From contig NZ_JQLU01000005.1 in the NCBI RefSeq assembly GCF_000744375.1, positions 1,364,001-1,428,000 of the forward strand: 64,000 nucleotides of DNA. Direction: 5' to 3'. Position 1 is the stretch's first letter; the number at the start of each line of letters is the position of its first letter. The notes below the pieces were generated by a model. That model did no database searches, had not been told where the DNA came from, and saw nothing but the letters and a program-made list of their open reading frames with translations. The position numbers were made by a program, and so were the translations under genes. The stretch is from Carnobacterium gallinarum DSM 4847. Its GTDB lineage: Bacteria; Bacillota; Bacilli; Lactobacillales; Carnobacteriaceae. This document shows positions 7,780 through 17,758 of the stretch, piece after piece.

Positions 7780-10700
7780 ATGGTTAGTCGGAGTAAAAAC
7801 GAGGGAAATCAGAAACATCATTTAGGCAAAAAAGTGTTGCATAAAGCCGTAATTATTACAGCAACTTCGGCTTTGTTATTTTCACCAGCGGCCCCGATTT
7901 TTCAAAATGGCCAGTTCTTAGGTATTCAAAATCAAACAGCACAAGCAGCAGGGTTAGCCGATGTAAGTATTTTAGGAAATAATACATTAGTTTCAAATAA
8001 TGGAACAAATCTAAGCCCAAATGCACAAGGGAATTATGATATCGACTTAACTTTTTCTGGGCAAGCCTTAGCTAGTGTTGGTTTAGCGGATCCTAAAGTA
8101 GTGGTCTTTAGTTTACCACCTGAACTACAAGGAAAAGTAGTTGGCGGCGCAACTATTAATATAGATGCCAATTTATTGCCAATTACACCTGGAAATGTTC
8201 CTGGTGTTCATGAAGTTATTGGAACAATCGGCGCAGCAATTAATGCGTTAGATGTAGCAGCGAAACCATTAGGTGTGAATCTTGACGCATTGAAAACAGC
8301 ATTTCAATCTATTCAAAATGCTCAAACTTTAGGTGCATACCAAGAATCATTACCAGGAGTCGTCTCAGCAGATGGTAAATCAATTAGTGTTGATTTTACT
8401 GATGGTTTTGGGAACTATGTTCGTAAAGCATTTGCTGGAACATTTCTTCCGTTAGAACAAGCTGTCAATCAGTTATCTTTTTCAGGTTTAATAGGGCTTA
8501 CTTTAAATCCTTTACTAAATACGTTAAAGGCAGCGCTTAATCCTGTATTTGCCTTAGTTAATAATATTGCGAATGGTAGTAGTAATGTTTTAAATGAATT
8601 CTTAAGTGTGAATTTATTGGCAGGCACAAGCTATGAAGCTACATTTACCGTTTCTAAACCCGATGCAGCTCAAGCAACCATTCACGCAGCTGCAGTGAAA
8701 AGTACAGTCATTGATTTAGCTCTTTTGGGAGATATCAATAGTGAGGGAGCAAATGTAACATTAAACTTTGCGAACCCAGCATGGGATAACTATCTGATTA
8801 ATCAACCAACAGTGAACCCAGTTCATGTAGGGGATACAAGTATTAGTGGGAATGTTGTATTGACCCAACCAATTCCAGCAGGATCAACTTTTGACGCAAT
8901 CATCACGTTAGCAGATGGTAGCCAAGTAACTGCACCAGTTAATCCAGATGGTAGTTTTTCAGTTCCTTTAGGTGGCAAACAACTTGCAGCAGGGAATGTT
9001 TTATCAACTATTATTGAAGGAACAAATGGCGGTGTAGTTAAAGATAGTACTGCTACTGCAACAACTGTTTTAGCGGTTAGTAATCCTGAGTGGGATGCTT
9101 ATGTTGTAGCTCCGCCAGTAGTTACTCCGGTTCATGTTGGAGATACCTCTTTAACTGGATCAGTAGTGTTAACTCAACCAATTCCAGCTGGTACAACATT
9201 TAACGCAATTGCAACATTACCAGATGGCTCAACAATCAACGGAACAGTAGGGGCAGATGGAGCGATTTCAATTCCATTTGGCAGTTATGTTCCTAAAGTG
9301 GGCGATGTCATTTCGACAATTGTTGAAGGAACAAATGCAGGTGTGATTAAAAATAGTGTACCGATTACAACAACTGTTACAAATCCAGCATGGGATAACT
9401 ATGTTGTGGCTCCGCCAGTGATTGCACCAGTTTATTCAGGGGATACAAATGTAACTGGAACAGTAGCATTAACCCAACCAATTCCAGCTGGTACAACATT
9501 TACTGCGATTGTTACTTTACCAGATGGTACTAAAGTAACTGCACCGGTCAATGGCGATGGCAGTATTTCGGTTCCTTTAAATGGTTACGATTTGAAAAAA
9601 GGGGACACTCTTTCGACGATTGTTGAAGCAACAAATGATGGAGTGACGAAGGATAGTGTCGCAGTGTCTTCAACTGTTACAAATAATCCAGCAGATTGGT
9701 TGAATTATGTCATTACTACACCAATCATTGAGCCGCTTTATACAGATGCAACAAGTATCAATGGTTCTATTGTTTTGACTACGCCGATTCCAGATGGTGC
9801 TAGCTTTACAGCAATTGCAACATTACCAGATGGCAGTCAAATTACAGCGCCGGTCAATGGCGATGGCAGTATTTCACTTCCTTTGAATGGGAAAACGCTA
9901 GCCGTTGGTGAGGACGTGTCGATCGTAGTTCAAGGTTCATTAGATGGAGTAACGAAAACAAGTGCGACTGTCCATGTAATAGTTCAAGCTGTTAGCAATC
10001 CAGAATGGACAAATTATATTGTAGCAGCACCAGTTATGGATCCGATTCGTGAAGGCGATACAAGCTTAACGGGTAAGGTTACACTCAATCAACCGATTCC
10101 AGTGGGAACCGTCTTTACAGCACAAGTGGCGTTGCCAGATGGAAGTAAAGTAACTGGTTTAGTGGGTCCAGATGGATCGATTACGATTAATTTAGCTGGG
10201 AAAATGTTAACAGCTGGTCAAACTCTTTCGACAACGGTTCAAGCAAAATATGGACTAGAGGGTAAAGAAAGTTCAGCATATGTTTCAACTGTATTACCTG
10301 TACTAGTTGATCCAGAATGGACGAATTATGTAGTAGCGACACCAACAATTAATCCAGTTCGTGTTGGAGATACGACAGTGACCGGAATGGTAACGCTAAA
10401 TACACCAATTCCAGTTGGTACAACATTTACAGCAAATATTACTTTACCTGACGGTTCAATTGTATCTGCACCAGTGAATGCAGATGGTATGATTTCAGTT
10501 GATTTAGGTGGAGCGGTATTAGCAGCTAATGACACATTGACAACGGTTATTCAAGCGAAATATGGTACCGATGGCAAAAATAGTCCAAGTGTTAGCACAA
10601 CGGTGTTAGCTAAAGAAACTGATCCAGAATGGACGAATTATGTAGTGGCAACGCCAGTCATTGATCCTATTTATAATGATGCGACAAAAGTAACAGGAAT

Positions 10701-13700
10701 GGTAACGTTAGCACAACCAATTCCAGTAGGCACAACATTTACAGCCGTAGTTACTTTGCCAGACGGTAGTCAAGTGAATGCAGTTGTCAATCCAGATGGC
10801 GCGATTTCAGTTGATTTGGGCGGCTACGTCTTGAAACCAGGTGATTCAGTTTCAACGGTTATTCAAGCAAAAAATGGAACAGATGGGAAAAATAGCCCAA
10901 CAGTTACCTCAACAGTTATGGCAAAAGATACAAATCCAGAATGGACGAACTATGTTGTAGCGAATCCAGTGATCAATCCAGCATTTGATGGAGATACTGC
11001 TATTGCAGGAAAAGTAACCTTAAATCAACCAATTCCAGCTGGAAGTAGTTTTGTGGCGAGTGTCACATTACCAAATGGATCAGTGATTACAGTGGATGTT
11101 CAAAATGACGGTACAATTTCTCTAGCTGATTTAGGTGGATATGTGCTGAAAACAGGTGATACCTTCTCAACAATTGTTAAGGGAACCAATAATGGGATTA
11201 CTAAGGAAAGTCAAACTGTTACTACAACAGTTCAAGCACAACCAGGCAATACTGAATGGGAAAAATATATTGTGGCAACGCCAATTATTGCTCCGGTTCA
11301 TGCAGATGATACAAGTGTAACTGGAACGGTGACGCTAAATACACCAATTCCAGCTGGTACAACATTTAAAGCGATTGTTACTTTACCAGATGGAACAAAA
11401 GTGAATGCAGTCGTGAATCCTGATGGCGCGATTGATGTTCCGCTTAACGGGTATGTATTAAAAGCAGGGGATACAATCCAAACTCTAATTGAAGCTACGA
11501 ATAATGGCGACATGAAGAACAGTGATACGATCTCTACGACTATTTTAGCTCCAACAGTTGATCCAGAATGGACGAATTATATCGTAGCAAGCCCAGTGAT
11601 TGATGCCGTTTATGACGATGCAACCACTGTAACTGGAAATGTGACATTAACTCAACCAATTCCAGCTGGTACAACATTTACAGCGACAGTTACTTTACCT
11701 GATGGAAGTACAGTCAATGCAACAGTGAATCCAGATGGTGCGATTTCAGTAGATTTAGGTGGCTATGTTCTAAAAGCTGGGGACACATTATCAACAGTGA
11801 TCCAAGCAAAAAATGGCATTGAAACGAAAACAAGTGCAAAAGTAGATACAACTGTAATGGCAAAAGATGGAAATCCTGATTGGACAAATTATGTCGTGGC
11901 AGCACCAACTGTTGACCCCGCTCATGCAGGCGATACTAAAATCACTGGTTCTGTGACATTAACTCAACCAATTCCAGCCGGTACAACATTTACAGCGATT
12001 GTCACTTTACCTGATGGAAGTCAATTGAGTGCGCCAGTGAATCCAGATGGCAGCATTTCAGTAGATTTAGGCGGCAAAACAATTAAAGCAGGCGACACAT
12101 TAATCACTTATGTGGAAGCGATGAATGCAGGAAAAACAAAAGATAGTGGAAAAATTACCACAACCGTATTAGCTCCTGATGGAAATCCTGATTGGGATAA
12201 TTATGTAGTGACGGCACCAGTTGTGAATCCAATTCGCGAAGGCGATACAAGTATCACAGCTTCAGTAATATTAACCCAACCAATTCCAGCCGATACAACA
12301 TTTACAGCGATTGTTACTCTACCAGATGGTAGTATCTTGACAGCGCCAGTGAATCCAGATGGAAGCATTACAATTGAGTTGAACGGGAAAACATTAGTTG
12401 CAGGTACAATGGTAACCACTTATGTGGAAGGTATGAATGGTGGAACAACAAAAGATAGTGCTAAAATCACGTCAACGATCTTACCAAAAGTAACAACAGA
12501 TTGGGATAATTATGTAGTAGCAGCACCAACAGTTACTCCAATTCGTGCAGGTGATGCAACTATTACAGGTTCCGTTACGCTAGCACAACCAATTCCAGTC
12601 GGTACAACATTTACCGCAATTGCAACTTTACCAGATGGTAGCCAAGTTAGTGGGTTAGTCAATCCAGATGGAACAATTAGTATTGATTTAGGTGGAAAAG
12701 CATTAGTAGCCAACGATATTGTCAAAGTATATGTGGAAGGTATGAATGCTGGTTCAACAAAAGACAGTGCTAAAATTGCAGTTACTGTTCTACCTTCAGT
12801 ATGGGATGACTATGTGGTAACTAAACCAACAATTAATCCAGTAAAAGCTGGCGATAAAGAAGTAACCGGTTCAGTAACAATAACTCAACCAGTTCCAGCT
12901 GGCACAACGTTTGAAGCAGTTGTGACGTTACCAGATGGCACAAAAGTAACAGGCACAGTAGCAGCAGACGGCACAATCAAAGTTGATTTAGGTGACGCTG
13001 TTCTTAAAGAAGGCGATACAATTTCAACAATTGTTCAAGCAACAAATGATGGAAAAACAAAAGATAGTGATCCAGTTGTCACAACAATTGACCCAGCAGC
13101 GACAACAGATTGGGACAATTATGTGGTGAACAAACCAACAATTAACCCAGTTAAAGTTGGGGATAAAGAAGTAACCGGTTCAGTAACAATAGCTCAACCA
13201 GTTCCAGCTGGCACAACGTTTGAAGCAGTTGTGACGTTACCAGATGGCACAAAAGTAACAGGCACAGTAGCAGCAGACGGCACAATCAAAGTTGATTTAG
13301 GTGACGCCGTTCTTAAAGAAGGCGATACAATTTCAACAATTGTCCAAGCAACAAATGATGGGAAAACAAAAGATAGTGATCCAGTTGTCACAACAATTGA
13401 CCCAGCAGCGACAACAGATTGGGACAATTATGTGGTAACTAAACCAACAATTAACCCAGTTAAAGCTGGGGATAAAGAAGTAACCGGTAAAGTTGAATTA
13501 ACAAAACCAGTTCCATCTGGCACAACGTTTGAAGCAGTTGTGACGTTACCAGATGGCACAAAAGTAACAGGCACAGTAGCAGCAGACGGCACAATCAAAG
13601 TTGATTTAGGTGACGCTGTTCTTAAAGAAGGCGATACAATTTCAACAATTGTTCAAGCAACAAATGATGGAAAAACAAAAGATAGTGATCCAGTTGTCAC

Positions 13701-15285
13701 AACAATTGACCCAGCAGCGACAACAGATTGGGACAATTATGTGGTGAACAAACCAACAATTAACCCAGTTAAAGTTGGGGATAAAGAAGTAACCGGTTCA
13801 GTAACAATAGCTCAACCAGTTCCAGCTGGCACAACGTTTGAAGCAGTTGTGACGTTACCAGATGGCACAAAAGTAACAGGCACAGTAGCAGCAGACGGCA
13901 CAATCAAAGTTGATTTAGGTGATGCCGTTCTTAAAGAAGGCGATACAATTTCAACAATTGTTCAAGGGATGAATAATGGGAAAACGAAAGATAGTGATCC
14001 AGTTGTCACAACAATTGACCCAGCAGCGACAACAGATTGGGATAATTATGTGGTGAACAAACCAACAATTAATCCAGTTAAAGCTGGCGATAAAGAAGTA
14101 ACCGGTAAAGTTGAATTAACAAAACCAGTTCCAGCTGGCACAACGTTTGAAGCAGTTGTGACGTTACCAGATGGCACAAAAGTAACAGGCACAGTAGCAG
14201 CAGACGGCACAATCAAAGTTGATTTAGGTGACGCCGTTCTTAAAGAAGGCGATACAATTTCAACAATTGTTCAAGCAACAAATGATGGAAAAACAAAAGA
14301 TAGTGATCCAGTTGTCACAACAATTGACCCTGCAACGGATAGTTCAGATTGGGATAATTATGTAATCAATAAACCATCTGTTAATCCAGTTCATGTTGGG
14401 GATACTGAAGTCACAGGTGAGGTTGAATTAACAAAACCAATTCCAGATGGTTCAGGTTTTGAAGTCATTGTGACATTACCCGGTGGAACAACAGTAACTG
14501 GAACATTAAATGATGATGGAACATTTACTGTAGATTTAGGTGATACAGTTCTAAAAGATGGTGATACCATTTCAACAATCGTTCAAGGAACAAATAACGG
14601 AAAAACGAAAGATAGCGATCCAATTGTGACAACGATTGAACCAAAAGTAAATACTGAATGGGATAACTATATTATCAATCGCCCAAGTTTTAATCCAGTT
14701 TATGTTGGGGATACAGAAATCACAGGGGAAGCCAATCTAAATATGCCAATTCCGACAGGTACAACATTTATGGCAAATGTAACCTTACCAAACGGAACTG
14801 TCCTAGAAGGTGATGTTGCAGTAGACGGTAGCTTTACTGTAAGTTTAGAATCACCAGCTACAGCTTCTTTAGCACAAGTGTTTGCAGCAGGAATGGCGGC
14901 AGATGTTTATAGCTTGAAAGCTGGAGATGAAATTACTGCAACGATCACTGGAATGAATGCTGGAGCATCTAAAGTTGGACCAATCGGAAGTGTGATTGTT
15001 CAAAATGATTCAGATGGAGAACCAGGAACGGGTGGTAATAATGGCAACAACGGTGGCAATACTGGTGGAACGAATACTGGTAACACTGGAAATAATAGTA
15101 ATGGTACTAACAATGGCAATATGCAAGTAAACTATGGCAATGGAAGCTACTCGCGTGGAGATAATAAAAATTACCCTCAAACAGGTGAAAAAGATTATTC
15201 TGCATTAGAATTGTTTAGTGGATTACTTGTTGGAGCAGCTGCATTGTTCTTATTAAGAAAAAGAAATAAAAAAACAACAAAATAA
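7780..15285 (+). CDS. giant repetitive LPxTG-type cell-wall-anchored surface protein
   Basis: A 2501-residue protein with an extended signal peptide (about 45 residues, cleavage near AQAAG) and a unique N-terminal domain to about residue 330. Then come 20 tandem modules of about 100 residues, each starting W-x-x-Y-V/I-V/I and containing GDTxVTG, QPIPAGTTF, TLPDGT, VDLG and GDTxST. A Gly/Asn/Thr-rich spacer (about 2400-2450) follows. The C-terminus is a sorting signal, YPQTGEKD, then a hydrophobic helix and RKRNKK. The sorting motif has Tyr where Leu is usual. An RGD tripeptide lies just before it. The domains are probably Ig-like and make a stalk. The ribosome site is AAGGAGG. The gene lies 233 bp after the DUF916/DUF3324 gene and may have its own promoter. 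Likely an adhesin; ligand unknown. Confidence 0.85.
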   Translation: MVSRSKNEGNQKHHLGKKVLHKAVIITATSALLFSPAAPIFQNGQFLGIQNQTAQAAGLADVSILGNNTLVSNNGTNLSPNAQGNYDIDLTFSGQALASVGLADPKVVVFSLPPELQGKVVGGATINIDANLLPITPGNVPGVHEVIGTIGAAINALDVAAKPLGVNLDALKTAFQSIQNAQTLGAYQESLPGVVSADGKSISVDFTDGFGNYVRKAFAGTFLPLEQAVNQLSFSGLIGLTLNPLLNTLKAALNPVFALVNNIANGSSNVLNEFLSVNLLAGTSYEATFTVSKPDAAQATIHAAAVKSTVIDLALLGDINSEGANVTLNFANPAWDNYLINQPTVNPVHVGDTSISGNVVLTQPIPAGSTFDAIITLADGSQVTAPVNPDGSFSVPLGGKQLAAGNVLSTIIEGTNGGVVKDSTATATTVLAVSNPEWDAYVVAPPVVTPVHVGDTSLTGSVVLTQPIPAGTTFNAIATLPDGSTINGTVGADGAISIPFGSYVPKVGDVISTIVEGTNAGVIKNSVPITTTVTNPAWDNYVVAPPVIAPVYSGDTNVTGTVALTQPIPAGTTFTAIVTLPDGTKVTAPVNGDGSISVPLNGYDLKKGDTLSTIVEATNDGVTKDSVAVSSTVTNNPADWLNYVITTPIIEPLYTDATSINGSIVLTTPIPDGASFTAIATLPDGSQITAPVNGDGSISLPLNGKTLAVGEDVSIVVQGSLDGVTKTSATVHVIVQAVSNPEWTNYIVAAPVMDPIREGDTSLTGKVTLNQPIPVGTVFTAQVALPDGSKVTGLVGPDGSITINLAGKMLTAGQTLSTTVQAKYGLEGKESSAYVSTVLPVLVDPEWTNYVVATPTINPVRVGDTTVTGMVTLNTPIPVGTTFTANITLPDGSIVSAPVNADGMISVDLGGAVLAANDTLTTVIQAKYGTDGKNSPSVSTTVLAKETDPEWTNYVVATPVIDPIYNDATKVTGMVTLAQPIPVGTTFTAVVTLPDGSQVNAVVNPDGAISVDLGGYVLKPGDSVSTVIQAKNGTDGKNSPTVTSTVMAKDTNPEWTNYVVANPVINPAFDGDTAIAGKVTLNQPIPAGSSFVASVTLPNGSVITVDVQNDGTISLADLGGYVLKTGDTFSTIVKGTNNGITKESQTVTTTVQAQPGNTEWEKYIVATPIIAPVHADDTSVTGTVTLNTPIPAGTTFKAIVTLPDGTKVNAVVNPDGAIDVPLNGYVLKAGDTIQTLIEATNNGDMKNSDTISTTILAPTVDPEWTNYIVASPVIDAVYDDATTVTGNVTLTQPIPAGTTFTATVTLPDGSTVNATVNPDGAISVDLGGYVLKAGDTLSTVIQAKNGIETKTSAKVDTTVMAKDGNPDWTNYVVAAPTVDPAHAGDTKITGSVTLTQPIPAGTTFTAIVTLPDGSQLSAPVNPDGSISVDLGGKTIKAGDTLITYVEAMNAGKTKDSGKITTTVLAPDGNPDWDNYVVTAPVVNPIREGDTSITASVILTQPIPADTTFTAIVTLPDGSILTAPVNPDGSITIELNGKTLVAGTMVTTYVEGMNGGTTKDSAKITSTILPKVTTDWDNYVVAAPTVTPIRAGDATITGSVTLAQPIPVGTTFTAIATLPDGSQVSGLVNPDGTISIDLGGKALVANDIVKVYVEGMNAGSTKDSAKIAVTVLPSVWDDYVVTKPTINPVKAGDKEVTGSVTITQPVPAGTTFEAVVTLPDGTKVTGTVAADGTIKVDLGDAVLKEGDTISTIVQATNDGKTKDSDPVVTTIDPAATTDWDNYVVNKPTINPVKVGDKEVTGSVTIAQPVPAGTTFEAVVTLPDGTKVTGTVAADGTIKVDLGDAVLKEGDTISTIVQATNDGKTKDSDPVVTTIDPAATTDWDNYVVTKPTINPVKAGDKEVTGKVELTKPVPSGTTFEAVVTLPDGTKVTGTVAADGTIKVDLGDAVLKEGDTISTIVQATNDGKTKDSDPVVTTIDPAATTDWDNYVVNKPTINPVKVGDKEVTGSVTIAQPVPAGTTFEAVVTLPDGTKVTGTVAADGTIKVDLGDAVLKEGDTISTIVQGMNNGKTKDSDPVVTTIDPAATTDWDNYVVNKPTINPVKAGDKEVTGKVELTKPVPAGTTFEAVVTLPDGTKVTGTVAADGTIKVDLGDAVLKEGDTISTIVQATNDGKTKDSDPVVTTIDPATDSSDWDNYVINKPSVNPVHVGDTEVTGEVELTKPIPDGSGFEVIVTLPGGTTVTGTLNDDGTFTVDLGDTVLKDGDTISTIVQGTNNGKTKDSDPIVTTIEPKVNTEWDNYIINRPSFNPVYVGDTEITGEANLNMPIPTGTTFMANVTLPNGTVLEGDVAVDGSFTVSLESPATASLAQVFAAGMAADVYSLKAGDEITATITGMNAGASKVGPIGSVIVQNDSDGEPGTGGNNGNNGGNTGGTNTGNTGNNSNGTNNGNMQVNYGNGSYSRGDNKNYPQTGEKDYSALELFSGLLVGAAALFLLRKRNKKTTK
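8778..14990 (+). repeat. array of 20 protein-coding modules, about 300 bp each
   Basis: I counted 20 units starting with a W-x-x-Y codon cluster. The early units (1-13) and last two (19-20) have drifted in sequence while keeping the same motifs. Units 14-18 are nearly identical (separate entry). Confidence 0.85.
12802..14334 (+). repeat. five near-identical 309-bp repeats with a 618-bp higher-order period
   Basis: The GATTGGGA/TAATTATGTGGT start recurs at 13108, 13417, 13726 and 14035, exactly 309 bp apart. Units alternate: NKPTINPVKVGDKEVTGSV occurs in units 15 and 17, while units 16 and 18 have VKAGDKEVTGKVELTKP. The pattern implies amplification of a two-unit block. Codon-level identity points to recent duplication or gene conversion. 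Confidence 0.85.
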
Positions 15286-15312
15286 GAACAGTATAGATGT
15301 TTAGATCATTAG

Positions 15313-15364
15313 AAAACAAAGAAGTGTTTGCTAGATTTTTATCTGGCGAACACTTCTTTGTTTT
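15313..15364. terminator. bidirectional terminator between convergent genes
   Basis: AAAACAAAGAAGTGTTTGC pairs with GCGAACACTTCTTTGTTTT, with one mismatch-level wobble, around a TAGATTTTTATCTG loop. It serves both the giant surface-protein gene and the converging exporter pair. Confidence 0.85.
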
Positions 15365-15377
15365 ATAGATTATAAAG

Positions 15378-15830
15378 TTAGAAATTTTCTTTTTTTTCAC
15401 GGAAGCTCCGAATATTGTGATTAAAGACCTCTGAAATTACAAGTCCAGAAGCAATAGCACCAGCAATCATTAAAACACGAACAGAGAAACCGATCGCAGT
15501 TATATAATCTCCTAATACTAAATTACGAATGGCTTGGTAGGCCAGACCTCCTGGAACTAAAGGAACAATCCCAGGAACATTAAAAATAGTAACGGGTAGT
15601 TTTTTGCGTTTAGAGAAAAAGTAGCTAGCTAGTGCAACGATAAAGGCGCCAAGAAATGTTGCAAAAACATCGCCGCCCCCTAAAGCATCTGTAGTCCAAA
15701 AGATAATCCAGCCTAACATCCCTGTTAAACCGCAAGTCATTAAAGAACGTTTTGGAACATTTGTAATAATGGCAAATGCAGCAGTCGTTAGAAAGCTAAA
15801 GGCTAATTGAATAAAAATTGTAAAAAGCAA
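15378..15830 (-). CDS. threonine/serine exporter family protein, small subunit (ThrE_2/DUF3815)
   Basis: A 150-residue integral membrane protein with about four or five hydrophobic helices. Residues PGIVPLVPGG (about 96-105) match the conserved VPGxxxL(V)PGG loop of the ThrE fold, which also occurs in the partner encoded just upstream on this strand. In many Firmicutes the ThrE exporter is split into a ten-helix-type protein (DUF1212) and this shorter half, encoded together. The genes are 12 bp apart, so they form an operon. Expected role: export of threonine, serine or small peptides. No regulation is visible within the pair. Confidence 0.8.
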   Translation of the reverse strand: MLFTIFIQLAFSFLTTAAFAIITNVPKRSLMTCGLTGMLGWIIFWTTDALGGGDVFATFLGAFIVALASYFFSKRKKLPVTIFNVPGIVPLVPGGLAYQAIRNLVLGDYITAIGFSVRVLMIAGAIASGLVISEVFNHNIRSFREKKENF

Positions 15831-15842
15831 TCTGATTCCTCC

Positions 15843-16595
15843 TTAGTAAAATAATTGGAAAACAACGGCAATTCCAATCCCAATCATACAGGCGGTAATG
15901 AGTGCTTCCATTCCACGAGCCATACCTGATAGTAGGTGACCGGCTAATAAATCTCGAACAGCATTTGTGATAGCAACTCCAGGAACTAAAGGCATGACGC
16001 AACCAATAATCATAGTATCAATACTGACACCTAGACGAAAGTGAACGGCAGCTACTGCGAGAACACCAATAACCAATGAAGCAACTAGCTCTGACAAAAA
16101 TTTTACTTTAAAAAAATCAGTACTATAGAAAGAAACTGAAAATCCGACTGCACCAATCATACACGTTGCAATAAAATCGTACCATCGACCATCAAATAAA
16201 ATCATCATAGTACCGCTGACAATTGCGGCAGCTAAGATTTGTAACCAAGCAGGAAAACTCTCGGTATCTTTTTCTAGCTTTTTAAGTCGACTAGATAAAT
16301 CAGCTAGACTTATTTTATTAGCAGTAAAGTCTCGTGAAAGATCATTGACCTTAGAAACTTTTTCTAAATTAATGGTTCGGCTAGGAATCTGTTGCATTTT
16401 TAAACCAGTTTCCCCTTCCAGTCCCATGAAAATTCCAGTAGGTGTTACAAAACTAATGCCGGTATGCCCATTTAAATTAGCAGCAATTCGGTTCATTGTA
16501 TCTTCTACGCGATACATTTCAGCACCACTTTCTAACATAATCTTCCCAGCCAATAGGCAAGTATCTAATAGCAAATCAATTGATTTATTGGACAT
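15843..16595 (-). CDS. threonine/serine exporter family protein (ThrE, DUF1212)
   Basis: A 250-residue protein. A cytoplasmic N-terminal region (about 1-115) contains GAEMYRVEDTM, a DUF1212 hallmark, and is followed by five hydrophobic helices with the conserved PLVPGVAITNAVRDLLAG loop near residue 200. It pairs with the small subunit encoded 12 bp downstream to make a complete exporter. The ribosome site is GGAGG before the ATG. Upstream lies a long gap, so a promoter for this operon should be within the first 100 bp beyond the start; I cannot define it with confidence. Confidence 0.82.
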   Translation of the reverse strand: MSNKSIDLLLDTCLLAGKIMLESGAEMYRVEDTMNRIAANLNGHTGISFVTPTGIFMGLEGETGLKMQQIPSRTINLEKVSKVNDLSRDFTANKISLADLSSRLKKLEKDTESFPAWLQILAAAIVSGTMMILFDGRWYDFIATCMIGAVGFSVSFYSTDFFKVKFLSELVASLVIGVLAVAAVHFRLGVSIDTMIIGCVMPLVPGVAITNAVRDLLAGHLLSGMARGMEALITACMIGIGIAVVFQLFY

Positions 16596-17758
16596 TAGTC
16601 GGTGCCTCCTAAAATTATTTTACTAGTCTAAAGGATTACAAAATAAAGACTATGACATTACCTTAATAGTACCGTAAAAAAAGATTTCGAGCTAGTATTT
16701 TTCACGGTGTTTTAGTCTAAAAGCTAAGTTTTTATGAAACTGTTTTATGTCACGGGTATCGTTTTTTTAGTAAAGAAATTATCCAATAAAATCTAATTAG
16801 TATTGAGCTAGTTATGTAAAGAAGGATTAATTCTAATTGAAATAATAGCATTCTTTTGGTGTCAGAGTGAAAATTAATGAATTTGAATTTTGGGGTTTTT
16901 GTTATTAAATAACGAGGTAGTGTTTATTTAATTGTACTTGTGCATTTTATAAGTAGATTAAACAATGCTACTAGTTCTAAAATAACTTTTATTTAATCAA
17001 ACGAACGTTTTGTTTTATTAAATTGGAAATATGCTGTAATATAACCAGTATGATAGTTATAGATAATATAATCTAAAATTTATGATTAGTTTGAATAGAA
17101 AACAGAATATTTATACAGATATTTTTTCAAAAATACAAAACACTGTGGCAAACTCTGAAATGAACAAATGAGAGAATAGTTATCTAGAATTTATTTTAAG
17201 AATGAAAGTTTCTTGAAATGACAAAAAGAAAGCGATTTCTTTTGTGGGTTAAAGTTCAGTTTTTCACAATAATAATAATCTGTATTTAAAAAATAAATTG
17301 ATTTTAGTTCGTGCAAGAATAGAAGACGTAAATAAGTTGGTGATTGACTGAAATGCTTAGATAATTGAGGTGTCTGTTTTAATTTTAGAATGATTCATAG
17401 TAAGGGTTACTTATCAAAAATGTCTACCATAAGAATTTTTTTAGTGTAAAAAAATAGGGATATGCACCATAGTCAGAAAAACTAAATTTTATAATAAAGT
17501 AGCTAAATTATTTCTTGTTGAATGAGTGGGAAAACAAAGATTATAAGGAGTTTGTGAATTAAAATGTTAATATGTTTATTTTTCTGGAAATTTCAAAAAA
17601 AAAAAGAAAGTGCCTAATACGACTTCTAATATACTGTGACAGAATTGTATGCATATAATGAGATATTCATTTTTTTTATAGATTATGTTTTTATTGAAAC
17701 TATTTAAAATAACAGAGGGATAATTTAAGCGGATTTTAGATTATCAAAGGAGATAATT
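16596..17758. other. 1163-bp gap without recognisable genes
   Basis: Very AT-rich, with no reading frame of useful length on either strand, no convincing terminator and no insertion-sequence ends. It separates the exporter pair from the divergently placed Mga-like regulator. It may hold regulatory sites for that regulator, or decayed sequence. Confidence 0.5.

Noticed and set aside
10326-13427. Several minus-strand frames of 60-80 codons within the giant repeat protein
   Set aside because: They recur with the repeats because codon bias leaves the reverse frame open. None has a ribosome site, and the plus-strand protein is unambiguous.
15120-15180. RGD tripeptide near the C-terminus of the giant protein as an integrin ligand
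   Set aside because: It is only a few residues from the sorting motif and would be buried in the wall. Three-residue matches are expected by chance.
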